In this document: one piece after another, positions 51,754 through 63,622 of the stretch
Layout: the number at the start of each line of letters is the position of its first letter
Numbering within the stretch: position 1 is the stretch's first letter
Origin: Halichondria panicea
Lineage: Eukaryota; Porifera; Demospongiae; Suberitida; Halichondriidae
DNA: 64,000 nucleotides
Direction: 5' to 3'
Assembly (NCBI RefSeq): GCF_963675165.1
Contig: NC_087378.1
Span: 7,054,073-7,118,072 of the forward strand
The notes under the pieces: generated by a model
Told to the model about the DNA's origin: nothing
Databases searched by the model: none
Seen by the model: only the letters and a program-made list of their open reading frames with translations
Program-made: the position numbers and the translations under genes

Positions 51754-54563
51754 TCAAGCCTTATGTGAGTGCCATGACGATGCATCAGTCTTCAGAGAGG
51801 CAGTGTGTCTGTTTGGGTGTGTGTTCTCCCAACGCAGCATCCATGGGCCGTGAATGGTCGTGTCAAACTCATTAGCGTCATTGTAACCCACGTCCTCAGC
51901 TTGGAGCTTGTTCCGATCGATAGCCGCAAAGTCTAGAAAGATAAGAAATTGATAGTATACAAAGATCTATTATTTTGTTAAACTACACGTAAAACTGAAA
52001 CCTTCTACATTATCAAAATCCCTCACGCATACTATAGCAAAACACTGTTAAGATTCCCAAAGCATATAATCATTGAAAGTGATAAAAGCTACAGGAGTAG
52101 TGCCAATCCTAGTTAAAGCCTACTGGCTTAACAATAGCGACAATAATTATGTATAAGGGTCAACTAACTCGCTAGAGGTGAACTCCTAACTAGTGACCAT
52201 AGATCCAATCTTGAATTCGCACATTTGCTATACCTTCCCAATTGATGTTGTAGTCAGGCTGTCCTTCCTTGCGCATTGGTAGGGCATCTTTCAGTCCGTG
52301 GAAGCCAACAGGTTTACTGGGGTCTTGCCAGCGAAGATCAAGGCTCCAGCGAACCTTGTCTGAGAAGTTCTCCAAGCTGCGATGTGGAATACAGTTGTTG
52401 AGGAAGACAAGTCCTCCAAAAGGCACTTCACAGTTTACAGCTGCTTTTCGGACGTTGATATTGTATGCTTTCTCGATTTCACTCTCTGGCAGATCCACAT
52501 ACCACGTGTCCCCGGCGCAGCAGGTGTGTGTGAGGGTTGTACCGACCTTGTGACCTTCAGGGATCATCTAAGGGAAGAGGCAAATGTTTGCTATTATGCA
52601 ATATAGCACTGCAAGTCATGTGTTATGGAGAGGCTTCATGCTCAAAGGACAACTGCCTTGTAAGGAAAGGAAACACATAAGAATGGCACAAAGGACAGAC
52701 CACACACACACATCTACTAAAACCCCCCACCCTAGGTGTATGTGATTTCCATACTTGGTTACTAATTGCATTAAACTATTCAAAGGACTTGCACCACACA
52801 AGGAAGTCTACTCACTTGCATACATCCATTCAGTGTGTTTGCGTCCAGCAGGGGAATCCAGGCCGTGGGCATGAGCGTACCCAGTGCGTCCTGGTCCAGG
52901 TAGGCATTGTCCTGGTGCCAGGGAACGGTCGTCTGTTCGTTCTGTGGTGTCTTTGTCCTCAAGTTCCACACAGGATGACCTGTATCGCCACAAAGACAAA
53001 AATTGTAAATAGCAAGTACGACTGTATATGGCTTATTGTGTGGAAACATGGGAAATTGACATTGTTTGTTAGGATTCAAGTAGACTAAATTTGATTAACT
53101 AGGGATGGAGGAAATTAGGTGGGGCATGGGATGATTTCAAGTTTGGGAAAGTTACATATGCACGTAGTACTATTACTATCACAACCTCAAAGAAATCCCA
53201 ACCTGACCATACATCCACCCTAGAATAACAACCTTACTGGAGTTTGCAGAATCTTTGCAACACATGAATAAAAGTGTTGAGCACTGTGGTTCCTTATGTG
53301 GGAAATCCTCATACATTTAAGTAGTAAAACAGACCACAGTGTGTACACAAAATCCATATAAGGAACGGGTAACGCTCTACGCTTTTACTGGTGTGTTGCA
53401 AAGACTCTGCAAACTCCAGTACCAGAAATATTGGGTCCAATGAACTGCTCCACCACATTCAAGAGTCTGTCTCCAGACCAGAGGTCTCGGAATGCCTTAG
53501 GGAGGTACCCCATCTTATGCAGTATAACTGTGGAGCCTTTGAACTGGTTCTCGATCAGAGTAAGCCGCTCGTAGAAGCCGGCGTTCTCATGCTTGTTGGT
53601 GATTTTACCTCCCTTGTACAGCTTATTAGCCAGTATATCCACACACTCCTCCACAGCCTGAGTACAGAGCACAGGTTAAAGTCACAGCATTTATTACATT
53701 ACACACAAACCGTATGTATAACAGTGCACTGCTGATCTCTAATGACATAGACATATTTATACTCACTCTAGACATACATACACAGTCATCGTCTACAAAT
53801 TAAATTTGTTTGTGCAAAGGTAATGATTCTAAAACTGAATGGTGTCATTTGAACTAAGAAGGCAGCCCCGAATCATAACAATGTTATCTAAAGAAGGAAT
53901 CTCACCTTAATGACTGGCTCCAGCTCACTCTTCTTAAAAAAGTTCGGGACGACCAGAAAGCCTTTATCAAAGTACTGCTCCACCTGCCATCTCTCCAGCT
54001 GGCCAGGCTTCTTCTCCCGGGGCTGTGGAGGCACTGTTGTGTACACCTCAGGCACAGGGACTTGTGGACCTGCATGATTATTAAACTAAAGGGGATGAGA
54101 CTAAAATTAATGTAGAAACTCATTATTATCCATAAGCTAACGGGTACAGTAGTGTTTGCATGAAATGGACAATGTATTGATTTAGCTATCTACCATAAGA
54201 TATCGATTTAAGGTGACCACACCCTCAAGCTTAGGCAAGTTTTAATTAAGCGGCTTGATATCCGACACTAGGACTTAAGAAGCGACCTCTGGCTTCGTAA
54301 TTATTTATAAAAGTGACGCCTTAAATCAAGGTCTTAATAATTATGCAATGGTATCAATTATTAATTATGCAATGGTATCACAGTGTACAGTATTATAGTT
54401 CCGAGGGATATTTCAGCCTTGCATTCCCTTAGATTTTGAACCACTCACATGCTGTACTCTGCTGGCACCTCACAAACACGGCTGCCTGCTGCAGGGGCCG
54501 TGCAAACCTGGAGCTGGAGCTGGAGAAGCGAAAAAGACCTGTGACCTTGCTCAGTGAAGCCAT
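51754..54563 (-). CDS. phytanoyl-CoA dioxygenase-family protein, copy 2 (with exon 1)
   Basis: Six exons: 54563-54449, 54069-53906, 53657-53423, 52979-52816, 52567-52234, 51932-51754. Exon 1 gives MASLSKVTGLFRFSSSSRFA, an Arg/Ser-rich, acid-free start like a mitochondrial presequence; SRFARPLQQA only partly fits a peroxisomal PTS2. Iron ligands: His193 and Asp195 (PWHQDNAY) and His288 (IPHRSLENF). Two changes relative to copy 1. A 183-bp MITE sits at intron position +4 of the exon 3 donor, turning gtaagg into gtactg. A one-base insertion near the end replaces the last residues (PTDTLPL) with a longer tail (NRHTASLKTDASSWHSHKA). Read-through at the damaged donor would end soon after GPNISG. 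The gene may be weakly spliced or dying. Confidence 0.8.
53237..53419. mobile_element. 183-bp TA-flanked MITE in a PhyH splice donor
   Basis: Inverted termini CTGGAGTTTGCAGAATCTTT and its reversed partner (one mismatch), flanked by TA on both sides. Copy 1 shows the empty site (CCTTACCAG near 35050). TA duplication plus size suggest a Tc1/mariner-type MITE. Confidence 0.9.
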
Positions 54564-55088
54564 AATTGTTTGTTTGAGCTGTGACCTTTTCTTTGTTGAC
54601 CTTTGGCCTTTCTGTGATAAGAAAAAAGCTTAAACTTTAACCTTTCCCCTATTTATCCGGAAGATAGTGAAATTTCCAAGAATATTATGCATGATCAAGT
54701 GGCTACAATCTTTTCTATGATCTGAAGACAATCTTACTTTATATATGTACGTGGGGAGTCTATCAAATGACATTTTAGCTATTTGTACTTTCTCCAGAAA
54801 TTAAGCAACTTCCTAGGTGAGATATTGTATATTTTCTTATTGATGCACACTGTCATTGCACACATGGACTTCATTGCACTGTAGGTGTTATATGTACGGA
54901 TTAGTTTTACTGCACTTATAAAGACGACCCTCTATATTTAGACATTTCACCCATACAGCATCATAAATTCTGTTATAGATCTACATCGCCGAGTCTTGCA
55001 AAACGTAATTATTTTTTTAATAGTGTCACCTTTAATTAATCAGTGAACACTGTGTGTATCAATATTCTAGATTAACGCTACAGTAACT
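54564..55088. promoter_or_regulatory. head-to-head interval between PhyH copy 2 and SF1
   Basis: About 525 bases between two divergent ATG codons. It should contain the only original PhyH promoter and the SF1 promoter. No open frame or TATA box that I would defend. Confidence 0.5.
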
Positions 55089-58000
55089 ATGGCGACGGGT
55101 GCCAACACTACACCAATTTCTCGTCTACATCCTATCCTTGCAGCCAAAATGTCCGGAAGGTATGTATTTATAATTAAATAATTACTTAGGGGATTTTTTA
55201 GATTAATCTTCTAACCTCACTTTGACCCTGTTGTACTACCCCACCCCCCACACATCTACACGTACATGTACACGTACGTATAGTGATGGAGGAAGTAAGG
55301 ACCCAGAGCTGCAGAAACACCTCCTAGCAGCCAAAAGAGCAGCGTCAGCGCTTTTCCCTGGGGATCAGCCTAAGAAGAAGGCACGCAAGAGTCGTTGGAG
55401 TGAGGAGAGCACTAAGATGGTCCTCCCTGGTCTGCCCACCGTCCTGCCCGCTAACATGAAGGAGGACGAACAGAAGCTCTATCTGAGTGAGTGTGTGTGT
55501 TGTGTTGCCTCGTGGCTATCTCAGAGAGTAGGTACCTTGCAATCTGCTTGCAGGAATAGCCTCGGGGATTTTTCCGAGTTATGATTGTGCAATTAACTCC
55601 TTCAGGAGTTGTCATTAAGAGGGATTACTGTATAAGAAGTTGCTCGCTGCAACCCATACTGTAGTGTACTGCAGGCTAAGATTGTTCCGATGCCACTTGC
55701 TTATCTGTCCCTGTATATGTATGTGTGTGTGTGCAGTGCATTTAAAGATTGAGTCTATTAGCAGACAGCTGAGGACGGGAGAGTTTGACCTTTCACTGGA
55801 CCCTGCTGAAAGGTAAGACACGAGAAACTAGGATAGGAGCTAGATATCTTTAGAAGCCGATTTTTGGGTTCATGTACTTCCATTGACCTACACAAAAAAT
55901 ATGATTTCTTGAGGCGTCTATTATGACCAGCATTTACATACCGTATAGTGAGTAATTTTCGGGGGTCAAAACATTCGTGGTTGGGCACTTTAGTCAGTTG
56001 TGGATATTATTTTTCGTGGTTGCTTGCACTGCAGGTAAAGGTAGTCAAGGTCACTTCATTCATGGGTATAATATTCGTGCTCAGAGATTCAACCACAAAA
56101 TCATGAAATGTTTACACCCTGAAACTACCCGCTATATATACGGTAGTCTCACGTACAATGTACACTGCTATGTCATTGTAACTCCTCCCCACTGCCCCCC
56201 CTCAAGGTCCCCGTCCCCGGAGCCTATCTATAGCCACGATGGTAAGAGGCTTAACACTCGCGATGTTCGTGCGAGGAAGAAGCTGGAGGAGGAGAGACAC
56301 GAGCTAGTGCAGCAGGCCACCAACCTCAACCCAGAGTACAGGCCACCTGTAGACTACAAGTACGTCGATATTGTTAGAAAATTCACTTGTTCCAAGATCC
56401 AAGACTATGTATGGGCCACGTCTAATTCTGATGGTGTAGTTTCTTCCTAGTGTTCACAGCGTAATAATAAATATACGGTGGCAATTAAAGCTTTGAGCTC
56501 TGCAATAATTTGTTGAACTGTTTCCTCTCCAATGTACAGAACGCCCACTAAGAAGTTTGAGGACAAGGTATTCATCCCCCAAGATGACCATCCTGAGACC
56601 AACTTTGTGGGTCTGCTCATCGGCCCTCGAGGACACACACTCAAGCAACTGGAGAGAGATGTGAGCCAGTAGTAGTGTTACTGACTGTAGCTGGGTCTGT
56701 GTTATGTAGCTTCAGTGCAGTGAAAATAGACCCAATCACTCTCCCACTATTCAGTACTGGTACTGAACAGTGGGAGAGTGATTGGGTCTATTCCCTGGTC
56801 AGGGTGTCATACAGGATTTTGAAGTAGAGGGGGGAAGTGAGAGAAGTAACCAGAAAATTTGCTAAAAACAATACCCAGCTATGGACACTCAGTCTACAAC
56901 TAGTACATGTACTTGAAAGGGGGGGAAAATTGTAGCTAGTTGGGATATCCCCCCTTTCCCCCCTGTATGACATACGCATTATTTCATCAAGTGGTTAACT
57001 TTAAGCCTAAAGCATGCGATTTCAAATGATTGGTACATGTGCTTATTCTTTGTTCAATACCCTCTCAGTCTGAGACCAAGATAATGATCCGTGGTAAGGG
57101 GGCAACAAAGGACGGGAAGGTGGGACGCTCCCTGCTCCCTCAGCCAGGCGAGGACGAACCACTCCACGCACTAATTACAGGGTACACCCCCGAGACCGTC
57201 AAGAAAGGCGTTGATCTGGTGGGTGTGGTTGTTTGAAATTTCAATGTGTACTCTCTCCATACAGACACACGTGTAATCTGGATATTATTAACTTTCCTCT
57301 TGCACAGATCAATAACATCATTCAGAGTGGCATAGATGTTCCGGGTAACGACAACGACCTGAAGAAGTTGCAGCTGCAACAGCTGGCAGAGCTCAATGGA
57401 ACCTTCAAACCTCTCGACATAATCAAGTAAGTAGATTCATCCATGCACAGCATATATTCATTCTGGGTGCGTTTCATCAACTCTGCGTATTGTGACTATA
57501 CTAGTGGTACGTAATCGGTATCACATGACTATCACATGACTCTCTCATGACTCTCTCAGGTGCCGTAACTGTGGTATGTCAGGACACAGAGACTGGGAGT
57601 GCTCTACTGGCACCAACGTCACCTCTAGTGTCATCTGTGAGCGGTGTGGGGGCGGGGGGCACATTGCATCAGACTGCAGGGTCGACTTGTAAGTTTAATA
57701 TAATTACGTGTACCCCACAAGAAGTAAAAATTACCGTTTGCCACAGGTCTACCGTTGCTCCTAGTGCCACTACTGTCACTGACAAAGCCAAGATGGACAG
57801 TGAGGTGAGAGACATACAGGGAAGGCAGTCATGTGCTCAGAACTTTCCAAGTGGTGACCATTTACAATCCTCGATATGAATTCAACACACATTTTCGTTT
57901 TTTATAATAAAAATTATAGTAAACTAGGTCTAAGAGTTGGTTATTTTCGTCTAGAGGTGTACAACCCAACCACCACCGACCAGTGTGGGCACATCTTTGG

Positions 58001-59613
58001 GAATGTACTGTATTTAGCCCTAACATCATGGGTGACTAAAACCATCAGTAACATGGTGTGCTTGCTTGTCTCCCCCTCCTCCTCCAGTATCTGTCTCTGA
58101 TGAAGGAGCTGGGAGAGTCAGTACCAGGGTCTGCAAAGCCAGCCGCCAAACCTAGTGGTGATAATATGGTGAGTCTAACACTACTTCTATGTTGTGTGTT
58201 TTGTGACCTGTCTAGCTTGTGTACTGTATTTAGATACTGTATGAACTGACTCAGTGTTGTATGCATTGCAGCATTTTTATATCAGTTGCAATCTTGTCTT
58301 ACTAACTGTGCTGATCCTCACAGATGAATAGGAACCGCCATCACCACTCTGGTATGGGCTCTCAGCCTCCCTGGATGCAGAACCCTATGAGACCACCTCT
58401 CCCTGGGTTTCCAGGACAAATGCCAATGGGACAACCCTTCATGCCTCCAGCAGGTCTGTCAATAATGTATGAAACTTTCCTAGTATAATTATTCAAAGCA
58501 GTCTATAAGTTTCTGTTTTAGTGTGAGCCTCATTGCAATGCTATTACAGTAGAAGTTCACCCACAGAATAGACTACTACACATACCAATTGTATTTCTCC
58601 TCAGGCCACTTCCCTATCCCCTGGGCCATGCCTCAAGCCCACGCTCCCCTCCTGCCAATACCACAACCAGCGATGGGTGAGTTTGTCTATTGTCACAGTA
58701 GTACTATTGCTTTAATTGTCTCGTTAATGATGATTGGACATTTTAAATTTTGTATTGTATGCTACATACATGTACTTTAATCTGTATTGCACTGTATTTG
58801 CAGGTGCTCAGCTGCCTACTGCCGTGTCCAGTGCAGACTCTGCCCCTCCCACCTCAACTCAACCATGGCAACAAGCAGTCTCACAAGGTTCAGCACCATG
58901 GCAACAAGCGGCCATGCAAGTTGCAACACCATGGCAACAAGCAACCTCACAAGTTGCGACACCATGGCAACAAGCGACCCCACAAGTTGCAGCACCATGG
59001 CAACAGGCCCCTCCTGGAATGTTCCAGCCTCCTATGATGAGTACTCCTGCTCCTCCCCTCCCGGCTGGAGCCCCTCCCCCTCCCCCTCCTGAACAGGCAT
59101 GGGTAAGTTGTTACTCAATGCATTTACTGTAACAGTGTAGCTGCAGTGTTTGATAGATCTCTAGGTACATGTAGGGTTCCATGTTGTGCCTACTGTGACT
59201 TTCTGTTTAGTATATCTAGTGTTTGGTAGATCCCTAGGAACCTCTCTCAATGTTGTTCCTACCAAGCATTTCTAATTAGTATGTCTAGTGTTTGGTAGAT
59301 CCCTTCTGGGTAGGAACCTCTCTCTGTAAGGCTCAATTGTTGTTCCTACCAAGCATTTCTGTTTAGTATGTCTGGTGTTTGGTAGATCCCTAGGAACCTC
59401 TCTCTGTAAGATTTTATTATTGTCTGTCTACATGCACATGCATGCCTTTATGTTTATTCTGTCATTAGATTCATTGTGTACATCTCCTCCATGCATTCAC
59501 TGAATCACTAATTATATGTTCTTCTTGTACATATTTTCACGCACCCTCTGTCCCTGCAGAGCACGGCTGCCCCACCCCCTCCTCCGCCACCACCATCAGA
59601 CTCAACGTCATGA
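55089..59613 (+). CDS. SF1: splicing factor 1 / branchpoint-binding protein
   Basis: Fourteen exons: 55089-55159, 55284-55486, 55737-55812, 56207-56359, 56540-56660, 57069-57218, 57308-57426, 57560-57688, 57747-57804, 58088-58168, 58324-58453, 58605-58676, 58804-59102, 59560-59613. All are in phase, giving 571 residues. N-terminal U2AF-ligand motif [18 protein letters not shown] phosphorylation motif; helix-hairpin region ([17 protein letters not shown]); KH-QUA2 with [18 protein letters not shown]; two CCHC zinc knuckles at 299-312 and 324-337; a Pro-rich tail with five PWQQA repeats. The protein recognises the intron branch site and hands over to U2AF/U2 snRNP. The introns contain a 68-bp hairpin and a MITE. 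Confidence 0.96.
56725..56792. repeat. long hairpin in SF1 intron 5
   Basis: Arms AATAGACCCAATCACTCTCC and its reverse complement, about 33 bases each with one mismatch, and almost no loop. Confidence 0.92.
56800..56973. mobile_element. MITE of the CAGGGTGTCATACAGG family in SF1 intron 5
   Basis: Left end CAGGGTGTCATACAGG, right end CCCTGTATGACAT (last bases diverged). The interior matches 17650-17834 in reverse orientation (CCAGCTATGGACACTCAGT shared). Confidence 0.85.
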
Positions 59614-59801
59614 CAGTAATATGGACATTGTTATAGCCTTTATATACAATGTTAACCCACATTGGTTGCTTCTCTTTCTGTCTTTGTATATTTAATATAT
59701 GTACGTGTACATGTACTTCTTACTGTATTGTTGAAGAATCATACTGTTTGCTTGACTGATATAATAATTGAAATTAATCATGTCACACTAACAGAGAAGA
59801 G

Positions 59802-60563
59802 CTATTGAAATTTCTTGAGTCCACTTTGAAAGGAGAGACCATCTCCAAGAGTAGCCAGCTGTAGGAAGAAATAGACAGTAAATATTTGGAGCATGGCTAG
59901 CTATTATATATATAGAAACAGACAAACAGGGAGAGATTGATTTCTTGGGGTTGTGCATGCCTTGTTTATTGCTTTGTGCCTGTCCCTGCTCACTATCTCT
60001 TCAACAATCTCTCCATCACCTTTAACCAGCCTGCATACGCGACACAAACCAATAGATCACAATTAACAATGACAACAACAGTGTAAGCTTATAGAGGCAG
60101 TACCTGTGTCTCCCTGTTTCTGGATCCAACACTCGTCTAACAACGCTTTGCTGCTTCTCATAATCCTCACGAGTCATCGGTCCTCGGGACTTACTAGGGA
60201 GTGGGGGTGGGAGAGTGGAGGTACAGTAATGAATCAGTGTTCATACCTTGCAGGTGGGGGTGGTGGAACGTCTCTATTGACAGAGGTCACTTCTGTAGTC
60301 CTAGCAACGACAGGTTTCTCTTTCTTTATGCTATCATGATGTGAACGCTTCTTATTGTGATTGTGTTTCTTTACTTTTGGCTCCTTATGTGAGTGCTTCC
60401 TTTTCTTCTTTGATTTGTGTGAGCGTTTGTATTCGCTAGAGTCGGTACTATCCTCACGATCACTCAATTCCGAGCTACTACAGCTGCTCGAGTGTCGTCT
60501 CTTTCTCTTCTTTGGTTTCTCCGAGTGCTTGGAGTCTCGCCCTTTACGCTTCACAGCCTCCAT
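59802..60563 (-). CDS. ARL6IP4: ARL6IP4-like nuclear protein (SR-like, spliceosome-associated)
   Basis: Four exons: 60563-60247, 60193-60104, 60030-59961, 59858-59802, giving 177 residues. The N-terminal half is a Lys/Arg/Ser/His-rich, SR-like basic region with a PPPPPAR linker. The C-terminal half is the conserved ARL6IP4 block: [45 protein letters not shown] and [10 protein letters not shown]. The last intron (59960-59859) starts GC, not GT (AAG|gcatgc), and joins INK to LATLGDG exactly as in relatives. Without that splice the frame would run through unrelated residues, so a GC-AG intron is the better model. Family knowledge: a nuclear-speckle protein linked to splicing. Its neighbour SF1 is convergent. 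Confidence 0.88.
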
Positions 60564-60711
60564 TGGTGGTGGTCACTGCACGCAATAAAGGGATCAAGAC
60601 ACGTACGTACGTAGACTCTACACACTATTAAAAAGCTGTTAATAGTTCATCGTGTGGAATATAACACTAACCCAATCTGTTCAATCCATTTACTAGATCT
60701 ACACAGTACAG

Positions 60712-61070
60712 GAGGAACTGCAGGGGCCTGGAGGACAGTGCAGTCTAGACGACCAGCAGAATGCAGTGAAGGCTTGTCGTTGAATGGTAAAGATCCTCTA
60801 GTTTACAATGCATAATAGACGTTCTTCTTAGGCATTTTATAACTTTATTGTCCCTATACCATTTTCCTAAAATCAACACATCTGAGTGTAGGATTGGACA
60901 GGTCCTCTCTAGATGTACTGCTGAAGTATGTGAGAGGTAGACACTAGGCTATTAGTAAGTATTTTGATCACATCATGATCCCTGCCATTTTTATCCACCC
61001 AGCTAAAGAGATTGACATTGACGAAAAGAACCACCTAACCGAGTTGAGTGGCAGTGGAAGTGATCAGTAG
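60712..61070 (+). CDS. small hypothetical protein, 3' exons
   Basis: Three exon-like blocks, 60712-60786, 60892-60936 and 61003-61070, join in phase. They encode EGLSLNG, LDRSSLDVLLKYVRA and an acidic tail (KEIDIDEKNHLTELSGSGS) ending DQ at TAG. The 5' exon and start are not found. The LDVLLKYV helix vaguely recalls ARPC5, but this is too weak to name. It ends about 50 bases before the POLR3G start. Confidence 0.45.
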
Positions 61071-61121
61071 TCACCAGTACGTTGGGTGTACGTGTTTGTC
61101 CGTTAACTTGTCAGTGTGAGC

Positions 61122-61865
61122 ATGAGCAGAGGAAGGGGGCGGGGCAGAGGGAGGGGGAAACCCTTCGCGAACATGGAGGGTATTGGGCTCGCACCAGGCG
61201 CAGCCGCTCCTCCACCCATTCTGAAACCACCACCACTTTACCCAGTTCTCGAACGGAAACCTATGGAAATGAAAATTGATGATGTCAGCAAATATCTGTA
61301 CTCGATCAAGCAGGAATTTCGACAGCACATGAAGCAAAGCCCATTTCATCTTAAGAAAGATCGTGTGAAGGCTTCGATTGATCGCTACTCTGATAAATAT
61401 CAGGAGGCTACAAATGACAAAGCAGAAGAAACGTTACCATGGAAAACAGAATGGTCTTACTTCCCTGAAGAACTACAACTCAAAAAAAAGCGAAAAATTA
61501 TTAAGAGAGTCGTGAAAACCAAACTGAGTACCGTAAAACGCAAAAAGAGAAAAATAAAGCAAAAAATTGAGTCTGAGAGTGACTCTGATTCTGCTACTCC
61601 TTTGAAAAAACGAAAGGTGACTTTTGAAGATTCTGACGTTGTCACACCCAAAGACAAAGACGTGTTGAAAAAGCTGAAAGAACTTGAGAAAACGGAGGGT
61701 AGTGATGACAATGCCTCAGGGGAGGAGGCAATTAGTGGAGACGAGGAATATTACGACGAAGTGATTGAAGAGGAAGGAACTGACTACAACCAGACGTACT
61801 TTGATAATGGAGAGGATTTTGTAGAGGAGGACAATTTGGAAGAGAACGAAGGACCTTATTACTAG
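61122..61865 (+). CDS. POLR3G: RNA polymerase III subunit RPC7 (POLR3G/POLR3GL)
   Basis: Intronless frame of 247 residues from ATG 61122. It opens with an RG-rich start (SRGRGRGRGRGKPF) and NMEGIGLAPG. Then come PPPLYPVLERKP, a YLYSIKQEFRQHMKQSPF helix and DRYSDKYQ, the family signature. The middle is Lys/Arg-rich, and the acidic tail contains GTDYNQTYFDNGEDF, which matches the ETDYxxSYFDNGEDF end of human RPC7. It forms part of the RPC3-RPC6-RPC7 initiation subcomplex of Pol III. Lack of introns is notable beside multi-exon neighbours. Confidence 0.93.
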   Translation: MSRGRGRGRGRGKPFANMEGIGLAPGAAAPPPILKPPPLYPVLERKPMEMKIDDVSKYLYSIKQEFRQHMKQSPFHLKKDRVKASIDRYSDKYQEATNDKAEETLPWKTEWSYFPEELQLKKKRKIIKRVVKTKLSTVKRKKRKIKQKIESESDSDSATPLKKRKVTFEDSDVVTPKDKDVLKKLKELEKTEGSDDNASGEEAISGDEEYYDEVIEEEGTDYNQTYFDNGEDFVEEDNLEENEGPYY

Positions 61866-62013
61866 TTGTTGTTGTGTTTTTGATTTGAAATCAGACTTTT
61901 GTACCAATCTCATCAATTATTGAACCAAACTGAATTTTGTCCTGACTAAAGTACATGTATAATAGGAAGATCCTTTCTTTTCATTAATTCCTGTTTATTT
62001 CTTTCACCTACAG

Positions 62014-63525
62014 ATGGAGACAGATGATATTGAGGCCATGGATACGGTTGATGACACTCAACCCACCACCCCTCCCCTAATGCACATCACCCTCAAAACG
62101 GGGGACGACGGAGAGCCCGTGTTGTTGTCCTACACTCCCCTCCACTCTCCTTTCTGTCAGCAGATCTCTATGCAAGAGTACAAGGAACAGGCTACCAGCT
62201 ACACTCAGCAGTCTGTCAAGGAGCTGAAGGCTTCACAAGAGTACAAGAGACACGTGGAGAGATGTCACAGGTAACAAAATAACAGCTCAAGAATTACAAC
62301 AACTCAGGCTTTCTTGTCGTCCTTCCTCAGTATAAAATTACTAGGCTTTTTTTGCATGCTGTTAATTGATATTGCTCTAAATATTGTTTTCTCAGTCGCA
62401 GAAGATAATTATTTTAAGTGCCATTTACCCCCCCCCCCCCGGTAGTTGTGGAGTGGTGTGGTACGATGGTCATGTGACTCAGGGTTGTAAGGAATGTGGA
62501 GGGTATGCCATGACTCGAGAGTGCCCCATCTGCCGAGGCGTGTGTGGGAAACGATGGAGAAGAACAGTGGACATGGTGAGCCTGTAATAGCTGTCCATTG
62601 ACATCTATCATTTCAAGGATGTCCAAACACTATACATGTGCACTTTATCTGCTCATGGTCCCACCTAGCCTCATTCCCAGGCCGATTTGTCAACAAATCG
62701 GCCTAGTTGTCGACCTAGCATTATTTTAAAGACAAATCGGCCTGGGAACGAGGGTAGGTCCCACTTAGTCTCATGAATCAGCTGCACCTTTGGTGTCCGT
62801 CTGAGCACTCTTTACGTGAACTCATGGGCCACGGTGGATTTCCAACGTGCCAATGGGATTGCTCACAAGCATCAGGTGACTTGAATAGGAGGCAGCAAAT
62901 AGTGAAACTTTACATGCAGTTGAGCAGCAAGCAGTGATGTGGCTGAGCAGAGATAGCGGATGTGGTTGCATTTTTATGGTTTTGTTAGCTTGTACAGTGA
63001 CGTAATACATTCCATTGTGAAATGACTTCACGTAAAGAGTGCTCAGACGGACACCAAAGCTGATTCACGAGACTAGGTCCCACCATGCCGCCCCCCAACC
63101 CCGTGGAATGATTGATACACAAACAAGAAATGAAGCATTCAAGGAAATACGTGTTCTATCTAGGAGTTTGTAGGGGAAGACGAATAAGGGGTCCTGTGGG
63201 TCTTCTCGTGGGAAAAAGTTCTTTTAGCAGCTTCTCAGAATGATATTTGAATGCCATACGTAGTAGATTGTAGACCTTAGTCTCTAGTTTTGAATTTGCA
63301 GAATAGTGGGGGGGGGGAGAGAGAAACTCTTTGCCCCACCCCCCCTCTCACTGGATAGAACCCTGCATAATTAAATGCATTGTCCATGTATCCTTCTTAC
63401 AGAGTCACAGCATGGCCGATGCTCACTGGGAGGGGGAGTGTGGACACAAGGAAGCAGCTGCCAAATTGAAACAGTTATTACATATTCACAGTATAACAGA
63501 TGCTATGGAAGATTTGCAAACATGA
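62014..63525 (+). CDS. small cysteine-rich, probably zinc-binding protein
   Basis: Three exons, 62014-62270, 62446-62575 and 63403-63525, in phase, giving 169 residues. An acceptor directly precedes the ATG, so a 5'UTR intron is likely. Exon 2 is a compact Cys-rich module: GCKECGGYAMTRECPICRGVCG, then W-R-R and VDM. Exon 3 adds HSMADAHWEGECGHKEAAAK. The spacing C-x2-C-x8-C-x2-C-x3-C plus later C/H residues suggests bound zinc. I do not recognise the family with confidence. The second intron carries two hAT-like MITEs. Confidence 0.72.
62664..62753. mobile_element. palindromic hAT-like MITE
   Basis: Arms CCTCATTCCCAGGCCGATTT and the reversed, slightly diverged partner. Flanked on both sides by GGTCCCAC, an 8-bp target duplication. 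Confidence 0.8.
62763..63075. mobile_element. hAT-like MITE adjacent to the first
   Basis: Inverted ends of about 50 bases (TAGTCTCATGAATCAGCTG at the left, reversed at the right, with AAGAGTGCTCAGACGGACAC shared). GGTCCCAC lies on both sides and is shared with the neighbouring element. Confidence 0.85.
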
Positions 63526-63622
63526 TTGTGATTTTAATTTTGCTTGCTAGATCTTTTTTATGTTGTGTTGTGATTCATTGGAATGTGTGACGTTCGTTTT
63601 GCAAACCACTAAATCCGTTCTA

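Noticed and set aside
60712-61070. Assignment of the small gene to ARPC5
   Set aside because: Only a short helix (LDVLLKYV) is similar; the rest does not match.
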